Assembly (NCBI GenBank): GCA_964034945.1
Contig: OZ035960.1
Coordinates: 78,835,331-78,899,330, forward strand
Direction: 5' to 3'
Length of the DNA: 64,000 nt
Source: Chrysopilus asiliformis
Lineage: Eukaryota > Arthropoda > Insecta > Diptera > Rhagionidae
Shown here: positions 34,590 to 45,189 of the stretch, piece by piece
How the letters are laid out: each line of letters opens with the position of its first letter
How positions within the stretch are numbered: position 1 is the stretch's first letter
Made by a program: the position numbers and the translations under genes
The notes under the pieces: generated by a model
Databases searched by the model: none
Told to the model about the DNA's origin: nothing
Seen by the model: only the letters and a program-made list of their open reading frames with translations

Positions 34590-34920
34590 TTTTAAATTGT
34601 GGACTTACCTCGTTCTTGCCCCAAACTGAACTTTAAAACTCTTCCCATAATATTTTGGCATGCATAAATTAATTAAACTACAAAATTGAGTTGAAAGAAG
34701 TTAAAATAAAGTAAACATTAAAAAGGAGACAGCTCCAGGACTTACTTCTTTCTTGCCCCAATGTACCGGTGGCGGTAGCTTCATATCCTGAATAACGGAG
34801 AAACTAACCGTCGTAGCAAAGTCCTTATTGCAACAATCGATGCAGTGATTTTTTTGAAATTAGATAGTGAACTTAACTCAAAATGGCCAAAAATAGACTT
34901 ACCCCCTTCTTGCTGCAAGT
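34590..34920. repeat. three spaced GACTTACC...TTCTTGCCCC motifs
   Basis: GGACTTACCTCGTTCTTGCCCC-like motifs occur near 34602, 34739 and 34897, about 140-160 bp apart, as if an old tandem unit. Read on the minus strand, each has the form GCAAGAA...GTAAGTC, resembling a splice donor. No exon could be connected to them. Confidence 0.4.
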
Positions 34921-35661
34921 CCTTCAATTGTAGTTAGATTCCTGCAAAAAAATGTCTTTGTGGAATGATATTGGACTACAAGAGGTATTTTTCCCACAAT
35001 TTTCAAAAAAAAAACACTTGTAATTGTAAGCTTGCCGAAATGTGTTGAGGAACAGAAAATAAAGCCTTGTGAAAACATTTCGACTTGTAAAATTACTCCG
35101 AATTTGTACTTGTGATTGATAAATTGTATTTTAAGAAATGAAAATGTATTTACAAGTCCTACAATTTGTGAAAAATAACTACAAATACAAGTCTTGATAT
35201 TTCCTCGTAAATTATCGGTTTTTAGAGAAAAAAACAAGATAATAAAATTTTCTCCAATTTTTACTTTTCCCTTACATCAATATCTTTTACCGGTTTAGAC
35301 ATATTTTTTCGGAAGCGGTATTTTTTGGTAAATCGTCATAGACATCTGAGGGAAATGCGCAGTGACTGAACTGTAGTAATGAGTTATTCTAATTCATGAT
35401 TTTAGATCATTCTCAACCGTTTAGAAGAGCTTTAACCTGTTAGTGCACATTTTTGTCTTGATTATCTCAAAAATTGGAATTAATCTAGCTAAACTGATTA
35501 CATACTTGCAAAATCAACTCGACGTCGTACAAAGAATTTATTCGCGAGTTGTTCCACTCTACGTGATTTTCATATAAAGTATAAAATGCTTGAACAGTTT
35601 ATTTAATTTTTTAACATTAATTAACCTTTCGAATGTAAGACTTTGTTTTTATTCTTTTTAG

Positions 35662-35885
35662 GTGAGACGATGCTCTCTCCTTTGGTTTTGTGTGGCCCCC
35701 AAGGATTAAAATTTTTAAAACCTGTTACTTTAAATATTCCACATTTCGCTAGCCGTACACCGTCACTAGGACTGTCCATAAAAGCCACCGATAGTGAAAC
35801 TCAATTAAAAACAAATTGGGATAATATTGACTTACCTGAAAATACTTCAGCCCATACAGTTTCGGTCAAAATAGATCATTTTTAA
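35662..35885 (+). CDS. pyd: polychaetoid/ZO-1 homologue, terminal exon (end of ZU5 domain)
   Basis: Begins after ATTCTTTTTAG and completes the glycine codon split at 28994. It encodes ETMLSPLVLCGPQGLKFLKP, then VTLNIPHFASRTPSLGLSIK and ends TVSVKIDHF-stop. The GETxLSPLVxCGPxGLKFLKP block and the terminal IDHF are hallmarks of the ZU5 domain at the very C-terminus of ZO-1, so the protein ends exactly where the family does. AATAAA signals follow at 35913 and 35939. The gene converges on HSDL2, whose stop lies 3.1 kb further on. Confidence 0.92.
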
Positions 35886-35912
35886 TTATTTGGGTATTTG
35901 TTCATATATTAT

Positions 35913-35944
35913 AATAAATTGTACTATTTAAATTTGACAATAAA
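35913..35944 (+). terminator. polyadenylation signals of the polychaetoid homologue
   Basis: Two AATAAA hexamers (35913-35918 and 35939-35944) 28 and 54 bases after the stop codon, followed by a T-rich stretch. Confidence 0.65.
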
Positions 35945-36043
35945 ATATTATTTTTTTTCTTTTAGCAAATACATTATTCTCAAACACAGGACTATTTGCA
36001 TAAGATTGAGTAAGATAGTTAATAATTGTGAAAAAGTGAATAT

Positions 36044-36597
36044 TTTTATACCCGTATGGTGAAACCAAAGGGTATATTAACTTTGCCTTACCGTTTGTAA
36101 CGCCAAGATCCCGTCATCGCACAAAAAAATGAATTACGCCAGTGTGTTTAGAATGATAAAAATATTTAATTTTTGCATGTCCGTCCGTCTGTCTGTCCGT
36201 CTGTCTGTGGCGCGGATTGCGGGCGCACGGATTGAGCTAGAGACTTGAAATTTTGCGTGGATCCGTTTTTCGTAAAATGCGAGGCTAAGTTCGTTAATGG
36301 GCAAAAATGGACCATTAGGGGGGGTACCCCCCATACGAACGAAATCGTTTTTTGTTAATATCTCGAAAACGGTGCATCTTATCAAAAAAGTCTAAGAACA
36401 AAAGTTATTTAGGATATGATTCTACATAAAACTCCCATACATCAAAATCCGATTGGAATAAATTTTAAAAAATCTTATTGGAAAGTTTGACTTCAAATTG
36501 GAATTTTGGTACAACTGTTCGAATTTTGATACGAATATCACCATACGGGTCTCCAATGATTGCCAGATTGGCAATTATAGCTTTTGTTATGTTTTCT
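36044..36597 (+). mobile_element. DINE-1/Helentron-like element, copy 3
   Basis: Nearly identical to copy 1, from TTATACCCGTATGGTGAAAC to the stem-loop TTGCCAGATTGGCAA and TTGTTATGTTTT, with the GTCC/GTCT tract at 36179-36209. It lies 100 bases beyond the polychaetoid poly(A) signals. Confidence 0.78.
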
Positions 36598-39010
36598 CGT
36601 GAAAATATTCACTTTAATTACGATTGTCGAAAACAAGACGACACTCGCAATCAGGGTGATTATGTAATAGACTAATCAATTGCCTGGTCGCCACTAGTCG
36701 AGCCGAAGAAAATTTATCTCGTCACCTGTGCTGCGATTTATGTCCCACGACGACTAAAAATCAATTGCGACCAAAGTACGTTGGAAGTATTACAAATTTC
36801 CCTCCATATTACAACAGAATGTTTCCAGAGTTTTTATCTGTCAAATTTATCGCAACCTCCCGGACCAGGCGACTTTGTTTGGTTTTTGGTTTTTAAAGTT
36901 AAAAAATGCACGGGTAAGTATTTTATAGCATTAATATTAACATTATATTAATGTAATGTTCTCAAACATAGAATTTAGAAGAATATTTTGCGGAGATCTA
37001 TGGGCGGCCAATACAAAATGCAAATTGCCACAAAAAATAACTTTTGCCTGAAATTGCATATTTTCACTTTAGAGGTAAATTTTCCCTTTCATGTGTCGCA
37101 CTTTTACCTTATGAAAAAATTTTCCTATTACTGGAAATAAGTCTTCATAAATAGCATAAATCGCAGTACTGATTTGTGCCATACGCCAATTTGTTAGTTT
37201 TGAGTAAATACACTTTAAAGATTATGGAGTCTTATGTAATCCCATCGACTTTTCTAAATCCAAGTTTCAATCAATTTCTAAACGTACAAAAGAAGTTTTA
37301 GCTATTTTTGTGAACCAAAAAATTTGCAGTTGTCCCTAATTTTTAGCGACAAACCTGTACTCAGGTGTATTATTTTGATATCATGTGAAGCTATTATTGA
37401 TTTTCAGCACAAGCGGTTACACCGTGTAACAAAATTTAAAAAGTTTCTTTTAAGATATCTATTTTAATGCGCGAATCCCGAATATCAGGAAAAAAATCTA
37501 GTATTTATAACCTCACAGAAATTGTAATGGAAAATTTGAAAAGTACCTTGAGTAAAATGTTAGTAAGATATAGTAAGATGATAATACAATATTTTCACTA
37601 CTTCTTTCTTGCAAGGATGAGGGAAGGTCCTGTTAGGATAATGTGATTATCCTTTTCATTTTGGATTTTTAGTCATACTAATCAAATACAAAAAGACTAA
37701 AAAGGATAAAATAAAATAAAAATTTGAAAAAGCTTCTATTTAAAAATAGGCTCTAAAATGGCAAGATAAAGTGTAAAAAATAAAATAAATATTCATCTCG
37801 CTTTTCTTTTCGATACATGACGTCCAAAAAATTTTTTTTTTTCCTTTTTAGTGCATTTTTTGATATATAAAAGGTTTTTTTTACTTTAAATTAGCAATAT
37901 CCGCATAAAAACATTTAGAAAATGGCAAAAAACCGTCTGCCCGACTGGCTTTTGTAAATTACATTTACACAAAAAATCTTGAAATGATAAATATCTTCTT
38001 TCTTCAGTAAGTTGCATAATGAGCACAAACCTGAGGTATTTTTTCAGCAAATATATTTAATTTCACAGCAGCTTGGTTTTTAAGGAAATTGGGACTCCGG
38101 TAAGAAATAAAAAAAGGAAGTCTATATTCGAAGACGATTAGTTGAAATACTCGTCTTTTATCTTCTATGGTTTCAGTTTTAATAATATGGATAAACGGTG
38201 ATATTGAAGATGTAGCAAAACATATAATATCGTTACCGCACTTAGTACTTACACCGCGCCTAGTATTTATGGGTTCGCCAGAACCTAGCCTCGCCAAAAA
38301 CGGAAAACTTTGGTATACTATACGCATCTACAGGCAATGTCCAAGTTTCAACAAAACACATATTAAAAAAAAGCCAATTAAATCGTTTGGAAATCGTTTC
38401 TCCGTGGATGCTAAATTAGTTTTAAGACATTGGTGATCGTTTAAATAAGCAATTTATAAAGACACATTATCAAAATCAGCAGGTGCTTTGAATTTTTCTA
38501 CTAGAGTCCGGTAGCTTTTGTAACTCGACTACATCCAACATATAAGTCCGCTCGAGACATCCCAAATCTAAGATTAAGAAAAACATGGGTACATTGGATT
38601 TCCAAATTGAGCTGCATGAGTAATTTAATTGTGCCAACGATATGACAATTGTTTGTTTGCATATTTTTGTTTGTACATTTAAACATCTGTCGTTTAATGT
38701 TTGGCAATTTGACTGCCTTTTTAATCGCTCATAACCAACGTAGGTAACCCAATTACTCATGTTTACCGAATTATAATATTTCTTATTATATTTCTTAATT
38801 TGTTCATTAGGATTCTAACACTCTCAGTGTTTTACCACTTTTTATTGACGAAAAAAGGAATGTCCAAAATGAACTAATGTTTCAATTATCGTGATGTTGG
38901 AAATAAAAATAATATAAACAAATTAAGCGATATAAGAAAATATTTTTTTGCTTTAATATAGATAATCAATTTTATACAAAATAATTTCTTTATAAGAATT
39001 TAAAATAAAA
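36598..39010. other. intergenic stretch between convergent genes
   Basis: AT-rich with no gene I can support. 36680-36860 has loosely inverted TTGCCTGGTCGCC / GGACCAGGCGAC ends. About 37565-37840 is an inverted partial copy of the AAGGACGAAGTAGTG repeat. Open frames at 38167-38436 (plus) and 38476-38760 (minus) have no recognisable motif and are probably chance. Confidence 0.5.
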
Positions 39011-39016
39011 TTTATT
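39011..39016 (-). terminator. polyadenylation signal of HSDL2
   Basis: AATAAA on the minus strand only two bases after the HSDL2 stop codon (TGA-TC-AATAAA), implying a very short 3' untranslated region. Another AATAAA-like run follows at about 39003-39008. Confidence 0.7.
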
Positions 39017-39018
39017 GA

Positions 39019-39131
39019 TCACATTTTAGACTTTAATCCAACCATCAACTTTTCCAGTTTCATAGCCTTTTGCAAGTCACCAGATATTTTTAACTTACCA
39101 CTTAGAAAAGCATTAGCCGGTTTAAGTTTTC
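39019..39131 (-). CDS. Hsdl2: HSDL2 homologue, exon 6 (C-terminus of SCP2 domain)
   Basis: After TTTTTTCAG on the minus strand the exon completes a glycine codon and encodes KLKPANAFLSGKLKISGDLQ then KAMKLEKLMVGLKSKM-stop. This is the end of the sterol carrier protein 2 (SCP2) fold, whose last residues in HSDL2 proteins are basic and hydrophobic. The C-terminus SKM is a variant of the type-1 peroxisomal signal (S/A-K/R-L/M), consistent with peroxisomal import. The phase matches exon 5 (phase 1). Confidence 0.92.
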
Positions 39132-39322
39132 CTGAAAAAAAAAACGTTTTATAGTTAGTATTCTTTTTGGTAAAATTTATTTCTTTTCGATGTTTTTATA
39201 CACATACTACATATGAATATTTTATATAATTGAACACATAGACAGTGTGGAAATGTATTGGATTAGCGGAATTGGATTTGAATAACGAACAAGGGTAAAT
39301 TTTTTTTTTTATTTGTGATGAC

Positions 39323-40730
39323 TAGGGCTGTCCAAATATTCCCGATAAAAGGGCGGAAATATGTATTCAATATTCTCCAAAAAATGCCGTAAATATTTCC
39401 TGAAATATTCTCAAAAAAAGGCCAATTATACTAGTGTAAATTAAAAACAGAGCTGAAAAAAAATACATTTAAGGAATAAATGCACTTTATTCGGTGTTTT
39501 CTTCTTTTGCATACATAGGAGTATTACATTTCAAAATTACATGCATTTTAAGATTTTCAAATGTGAAACTTTGTCGGTTATCACGAAAAATACATTTGTA
39601 TTTTTTATAAGTAGGAACTTTATAAGTAGTGAATTCTTCCAGGAATTCTCGCACTTCTAGATTGTCGATTTTTGCAAATGCAATGTCAGCTGTAAATAGA
39701 TGAGATACATATACACATTTTCAAATTCACATTTAAAAGTGTAACTGAAAACTAACCTGAAACTAATACCCGACAAAGTTTCGTATTGAATGAATTTTGT
39801 ACACATTCTGGATCTTTCGAATTATTCGTGCCCACTATAGTGTTACTAAGTAATTGTTGAGATTGCGAATTCTGCTTTTGAAATTTTTCCAAAAGTCGCA
39901 TGTGTTGCGCAGTCTTCAAATGCTGTATGACTTGAGATCTCTTCTTGGCATTTAATTTCGCATTACACATTTTGCAAAACAAAACCTTTTTATCCGTTTC
40001 TAATTGATTTGAAAATTCTTTGGCAATGTTGAAAAGAAATTCACCACCAGCTCTCTTAATTTTCGGCATTTTATATATTCGAAAAAATAAATTTGAAAAT
40101 ATATGTGCACTAAATAGGTACTGTAGACAACCGCACTGATTGGATTAAAATGACATGGAAGTCAATTGCGAAGTTCATTTTAACGTAAAGGCAAAGAGTT
40201 TACCGTTTTCAATTTACCGTTTTCAATTTACCGTTTCTAATAAAAAGAATAAAATGACTCAAATGAGTATATGTATTAGCAAGCATGTAAAAGTGTGATT
40301 GGACCAACACTTTCTTTGCTTTCTTTATTGGGCCTTTCCACACACAGTTGTAACAACAAAGATGAACGACAACGCTTCATCGAGTCCACACGCTGTTGTT
40401 CGAAGTTGTATCAGTTTTAACATGAATCAAAATTTCTCACCGACGGAAAATTTTTATTGCTATTTAGTTGTGTTAGTGAAAGCAGATTTTTTCGTCGTTC
40501 TTTATTAATTATAGATGGCGATAAAGTCTTCGTGCGTGTAGGTCGGGTAATAAGAAATACACGTAGAAAAAAAACAGCGAATTTGATATTGAAGTTTGCG
40601 GGAAATCGCTGAAATATTCTCTCAATATTCTCTTAATATTCCCGCGCATATGAAATATTCTCGGAACAAATTTGTGCCAAAATATTCCGGGAATATATTC
40701 CTTCCCAAATATTCCTTATGGACAACCCTA
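39323..40730. mobile_element. hAT element, TSD GTGATGAC, carrying a spliced zinc-finger ORF
   Basis: Ends TAGGGCTGTCCAAATATTCC and TTATGGACAACCCTA; the perfect duplication GTGATGAC is at 39315-39322 and 40731-40738. Both subterminal regions are filled with AATATTCC/GGAATATT repeats, likely transposase-binding sites. It sits in HSDL2 intron 5, 184 bp upstream of exon 6 in the gene's orientation. Confidence 0.9.
39487..40069 (-). CDS. BED/CGGBP1-like zinc-finger protein encoded in a hAT element (two exons)
   Basis: Exon 1 (40069-39757) starts MPKIKRAGGEFLFNIAKEF and includes FCKMCNAKLNAKKRSQVIQH, a C2H2/BED-like finger (CxxC then HxxxxxH), ending FNTKLCRVLVS. A 67-bp intron (39690-39756, GTTAGT...ACAG) follows; the G is split. 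Exon 2 (39689-39487) continues ADIAFAKIDNLEVREFLEEF and ends KEENTE-stop, with AATAAA overlapping the stop. The total is 171 residues. The LCRxLVSADIxFxKxxNxxxxxFL run is typical of hAT N-termini and the hAT-derived CGGBP1 family. The hATC/RNase H part is absent, so the product could bind the element's ends without cutting. Confidence 0.7.
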
Positions 40731-40738
40731 GTGATGAC

Positions 40739-41995
40739 TATAGGCAAAAGTTAGGATACCAGTGACAAGCATTATTGTCAGTAATCTGTGAAGACAAAGA
40801 AAAATTAGATGTGCAAAAGCACAATGTATTAAAAGTGTTAGATGAATTAATTGAAAATGGCAAACGGCTTGAGAGACAGCAGCGTGAATTAAAACAATAG
40901 CAGAGAATATAATAATACTATAGAAGAAACGATTTCAAAACATCATGGTATGGAAAAATTCGGTTCACGAATCGAAAATAAAAAAGAATGATCCTTCCAA
41001 AGCGAATTTTCATAACAGATAGTGACAAACGCTAATGTTTGAGTTTCGTCCGGCTAAGCATGCTACGGGTGAAGAAAAATGAAATTAATTATTGTCGTGT
41101 TAACAGACACAAAATAAAATGTAAAATTATATAATTTCACACGAATTGGATTAAAATGATCATTCTTAAAAAATACTCAATCGCTGCAGTAGAATTCAGC
41201 GCACTTTTAGTTTTCTTTCTTGTTCTCTGGCCTAAATGTACACAACGGTCTCTGCCATTTCACACAACAGCAAGCAATTAAAAAGAATAACTGGTTGGCA
41301 AAAGAGTTTTCTATGGAATTTTCTGAAACTTTTCTCTCTAGAAAATTTTAAATTCTCGAGGCAGCGATTTCTAAATTAATTCTCACGGCCGAATTAATTT
41401 GGATGGTGTATATATATACTTATTGTAAGTTCCTATTATCCATCCAATAAATAAACAATTTCTGTAATAGAGAGCAAGATGAGTTGACACTACCTTGTCT
41501 GACGAGAACTTCGTCACTCCCCTGAGCCTGAAACAACCTTAAACTTTAACGGTTATAGCACAGTGCCATAGTTGTACTGAACACAAAAAACGTTCACTAT
41601 GTATTATTTTATGATTTTGCTACAACTCAGGGAATTTTCGTTGCTTTGACATGTTACGATCATGTGCAGCTACGTTTCGGATTTTTCCGATTTGTTGTGA
41701 AGCGGAAAAGGCCCTCTATGTGGTGTACGTACCTCCTTTATTGCTCCAAATGCCGCCTCGCGTATTTCGAAACGATTCTCCACTTATTACGAAACCGTAT
41801 TTTCCTTCTGAGCGTTTCGGTCGAAACTAATTTCAGAAAATTATTATAGATGTTTCAACTTGCTGCGGACCAAAGTATCACTGTTTTCTAAATCATTTTC
41901 AAGGTTTTTTTTTGCGTTCACATGTCACGCTTTTCAGCTTATATAATCATTTTTGAGTGTTTGGTGAACTCAAAAATGAATCTTAAAAATGATTT
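40739..41995. other. HSDL2 intron 5 segment with repeat fragments
   Basis: Contains a block near 40955-40995 resembling 1585-1770 and, at 41330-41590, a copy of the retroelement-like block that forms the 5.9-6.9 kb palindrome (TTCCTATTATCCATCCAATA, GTCTGACGAGAACTTCGTCA). The 67-codon frame at 41646 has no motif. Confidence 0.55.
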
Positions 41996-41996
41996 A

Positions 41997-42516
41997 TGAC
42001 GTTTTCGACTGGCAGATTCAGGGCAGATTCAGAGCACGCTCTACCCCAGTTTAGAGCAAGGTATTTCGAGCAGATCTCGAGTAGATTTCGAGCACCTCTG
42101 CTTGGGAGTCGAGCATTTCTCAAAGAACAAGAAGAAGCATAAAACAAATTAAAATTAATTTTGATATATTCCCCTTAAGTTGACACTGCACTAATATATT
42201 TCTGACCAAATGAAATTCTTCTTCACTAGATGAAGAAGAATCCAAGAAATCAAAATCATAAATATCTTCCATTTACGATTCCACACGATTTTGTTAGCCT
42301 TAACCTCAAAAGAGCAACTCAAATCTGACTACATTAGGCAGATCACAAAATTGCTCGAAAAATGCTCTTTTAGTGCTCGCATACGGAGTACTTGCGTCAC
42401 TCGAACACGTAACTCTTTTTCGAGCGATCAAAAAATCTCAGTCGAACACAAGATCTCAGAGTGAGCAAATTTAGAGCAACTTCAGAGCAAAAAGAGCATG
42501 CCAGTCGAAAACGCCA
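41997..42516. mobile_element. 520-bp Harbinger-type MITE (TTA target)
   Basis: Ends TGACGTTTTCGACTGGCA and TGCCAGTCGAAAACGCCA (one mismatch), flanked by TTA at 41994-41996 and 42517-42519. Many AGAGCA/TGCTCT and TCGAGCA repeats inside. Non-coding. Confidence 0.82.
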
Positions 42517-42585
42517 TTAGAAAAGAGTCACACTTTAGTCCACAAATTGAAATATTTATGATCAGTTTCTGAATTCAGTTTCGAA

Positions 42586-42873
42586 CAGTGGCGGCTCGTG
42601 TATATTTGAAATGAGGAGGCAAAGTTTTTTTTAGTATGAAAGTATTTGTACGAATCGGAGGCTAGCCTCTATGAAGAAAATTTGTAGTTTATGTTTTAGA
42701 GAATTCGACATTAGAGAATAGGATTTTCTTTTAAATTATTATTTTATGAACATACAGATTTTTATACAGTCCATTGTGGTATAAAAAATTAAAGGCATGC
42801 GTTAGAAAAACATTTTTATAAAATGTTATGAGGAGGCAATGCCTCCGTTGCCTCCACTATAAAGCCGCCACTG
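42586..42873. mobile_element. 288-bp hAT MITE, TSD GTTTCGAA
   Basis: Ends CAGTGGCGGCTCGTG and AAAGCCGCCACTG; the perfect duplication GTTTCGAA is at 42578-42585 and 42874-42881. GAGGAGGCAA / TTGCCTCC subterminal repeats. Confidence 0.88.
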
Positions 42874-42949
42874 GTTTCGAACGAAACGCTCAGAAGAATC
42901 TTTTGGTTTACTGGGTTATCGCTCTATAACTTATACATTTATCTTTATA

Positions 42950-43560
42950 AGTTGCGCACTTTTCAATTAGCCTACGTCTGGTATATGGTATCGAGGTTTA
43001 AATGTATTTTGTTTTTATAAATGCCTACAGCATCATTTTCATCAACGGTGCAAAAACCTGGAATCATTATCTTTTTTAAAGTGTCCCCAGTTATCAGTCT
43101 TTTACAGGCTACCAGGTCTTGCGCCGCGGTCTGCCAATTCGATAACCCTAGCAAATTTCGTACGTCCTGACTTGGTCGCTCCACTGGAAACCGGGCCCGC
43201 TCCGACGTCCGTTTCCAATAATTCTACCCCAGACTATTCGGGCCGGGTTTTCCTGAGTACCCTGCTCACTGCAACGCATTGAGCCTGATTTTATCAGTGT
43301 CCTCACGATCAGGATATCACTTTCAGACTACGTTATTATAAAGGCTACGTCCTACTTCATGTCGGTGGCAAAATATCCTTCGGAGGATTCCCTCGAACGC
43401 GGCCAAGAGATCGATACTGCGCTTACAGACTAAATGCCCAGATTTCCGAGGAGTATATTAGGGCTGTCAAGACCATTGTATTGCACTGTAGGAGCTTAAA
43501 TTTCATGGAGATACTTGTGCGAAATAGCTTTGATTGACTGACGTAGGCTCCCAACAGTTG
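42950..43560 (-). pseudogene. possible LINE C-terminal fragment
   Basis: A minus-strand frame reads RPSQDVRNLLGLSNWQTAAQ then DLVACKRLI, resembling the C-terminal tail of some non-LTR retrotransposon ORF2 proteins (LGxxNWxxxAQDxxxW). The neighbouring 43190-43560 is GC-richer with no clear frame. Weak assignment. Confidence 0.35.
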
Positions 43561-43888
43561 AGCTCTACAAGCATGCCGCCCGAAATGGTTGCTAATTATC
43601 GCAAAAATGGCCTCATCTTTTTGTTTATTTTAAAAATTGGATTCAAACTGTCCCATTCCGAGTATTCAAAAGAAAGATTGTAAGGCAAACCACCTTGATG
43701 GATATTATTGTAATTTAAAACTGGCAGATAAATCTAAAGAGCGGGAGAATGTGAAAAGTGAAAATTAGCTGTAATAAATTTAAAAAAAAATCGAAAAAAA
43801 CGTCAATACCGTTATGGTTATAGCCAATATTAGAACGCGCGGTGTCGCTATAAAAATCTTGGTTTAAATTTTTAAACATAATACATAC

Positions 43889-44610
43889 CTGTAAACATCT
43901 CAAAAAAGTTCCTAGAATCCATTGAGAGTACCGCATCAGGTTTAGTAACCGCTTCGCCTTTGCCACATGTCCCTGCACCTGTTTTTAGATCAACAAACCA
44001 AACACCTTTTTGTTCTCCATGCAGATTAAATTGATATACAGAATTGACTTTTTTAACTAAATCCTCATTTAGTAATTTTGTTATGCTTGCAAAAATTTTA
44101 TTAACTCCCTCTTCCTTCTGGCTACTGTGAGTTACATTTTCAACTTTTTCTTCTGAAGTTTCCTCAGCATCAAGAAAGAAATCCGTCATCAATTTGTCAG
44201 CATAAGCTGGGTCGCATGCGTAGTTCGTAAAGTTTTTAACACCCTCTTCTTGTAAAACTGTTTCATCTATAAAAAAGTTTCCAGTACAAACATCTGGAGT
44301 GCGGCATAATATGGCATACGCAGCATCAGCCATGATTTCAGGTTTTCGTGACCATTTACTGCTTTCAGGACCTGTCAACATTTCAATTGCTGCTGTATGG
44401 ATAGCAGTTCTAGGCCAAAGGGCATTAACAGCAATTTTTTTGTCTTTAAATTCCAATGCCATGCCCAATGCGCACATAGACATGCCATATTTCGCTATCG
44501 TATATGCAACATGGTTGCTAAACCATTTCGGTGTCATATTCAATGGTGGCGAAATATTTAAAATATGTGCATGGTTACTTTTAAGTAAAAATGGTAAACA
44601 TTCTTTGGAC
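43889..44610 (-). CDS. Hsdl2: HSDL2 homologue, exon 5 (rest of SDR domain and most of SCP2 domain)
   Basis: A 722-bp exon after CTATAG. It begins by completing a leucine codon, then SKECLPFLLKSNHAHILNIS with the catalytic serine region, PPLNMTPKWF, and the SDR active site AYTIAKYGMSM (Y-xxx-K). NALWPRTAIHTAAIEMLTGP and GNFFIDETVLQEEG complete the dehydrogenase-like fold. After an acidic linker (AEETSEEKVENV) the SCP2 domain starts: IFASITKLLNEDLVKKVNSV, then VWFVDLKTGAGTCGKGE and VLSMDSRNFFEMFTG, ending at donor ACAG|GTATGT. The order SDR then SCP2 defines HSDL2. Confidence 0.95.
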
Positions 44611-44675
44611 CTATAGGTTATAAAAGTATACTTTTTATATAAGATTGTTCAGACTTTTAACTCAAATATATTTAC

Positions 44676-44797
44676 AATAAAAATGTTCCACGGGTATTAA
44701 TGCTATTCATTAAATCATATCGTTTCATGTCAGTGTTTTGTGTTGAAGTTAATGAAATAGCACTAGCATTGTTTATTAATATATCAATACCACCAAA
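44676..44797 (-). CDS. Hsdl2: HSDL2 homologue, exon 4 (SDR core)
   Basis: A 122-bp exon from TTTATAG| to TTTTTATT|GTAAAT encoding FGGIDILINNASAISLTSTQ then NTDMKRYDLMNSINTRGTFL. NNAS is the SDR NNAG-type motif stabilising the central beta-sheet, and N-x-x-T/S-R-G-T-F is the helix carrying the conserved catalytic asparagine region. Phase 0 in and phase 2 out match the neighbours. Small introns flank it (44611-44675 and 44798-44853). Confidence 0.93.
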
Positions 44798-44853
44798 CTA
44801 TAAATAAAATCAAAAATACGATATTGAAAAAACTGGGCTAGAATTCTATGTAC

Positions 44854-44945
44854 CTTTTCGACAGCAGCTTTAATAGCATTTTTTACTTGTGTTTCGTCTC
44901 TCACATCAACAATACATGGTAAGGCTTTACCACCTGCTTTCTCAA
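44854..44945 (-). CDS. Hsdl2: HSDL2 homologue, exon 3 (SDR N-terminal half)
   Basis: A 92-bp exon from TTTATTGCAG| to GAAAAG|GTACAT encoding, with the split first codon, VEKAGGKALPCIVDVRDETQ then VKNAIKAAVEK. GGKALPCIVDVRD is nearly invariant in HSDL2 and holds the acidic VDVRD cofactor-pocket turn. It follows the 10.35 kb intron. Confidence 0.93.
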
Positions 44946-45189
44946 CTGCAATAAAAAAAATTGTAAAATTTGTATAACATTTAAAATGTTTATATGGAAA
45001 TATTTGCTTAAAATCATACAGGGCATATCGTCACTTGAGAATTATCGTATCTAACGAAATTTTTTACTTCGAAATTTCGAAATTTTTTTTAGATGGGAAA
45101 TTGGGTTTTGATCCAACGTCTTCCAAACGCGTCAGGTCCCAGAGTTCTAGCGCTTCAAATGGCCGAGAAAATGTGTATTCACTTCATAC

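Larger units (their letters stand above)
28995..35661 (+). other. pyd: last intron of the polychaetoid homologue
   Basis: A 6.67 kb phase-1 intron from GTTTAC to TTCTTTTTAG. It splits the glycine codon in MEKG|ETMLSP of the ZU5 domain and contains at least six transposable elements, listed separately. The remainder (28995-29780, 29866-30121, 31686-32299, 34382-35661) has no recognisable gene. 29045-29060 has three CCTTG/GCCTT units. Confidence 0.85.

Noticed and set aside
38167..38436. 89-codon plus-strand ORF between the two host genes
   Set aside because: No recognised motif, no splice context, basic low-information C-terminus; likely chance in AT-rich DNA.
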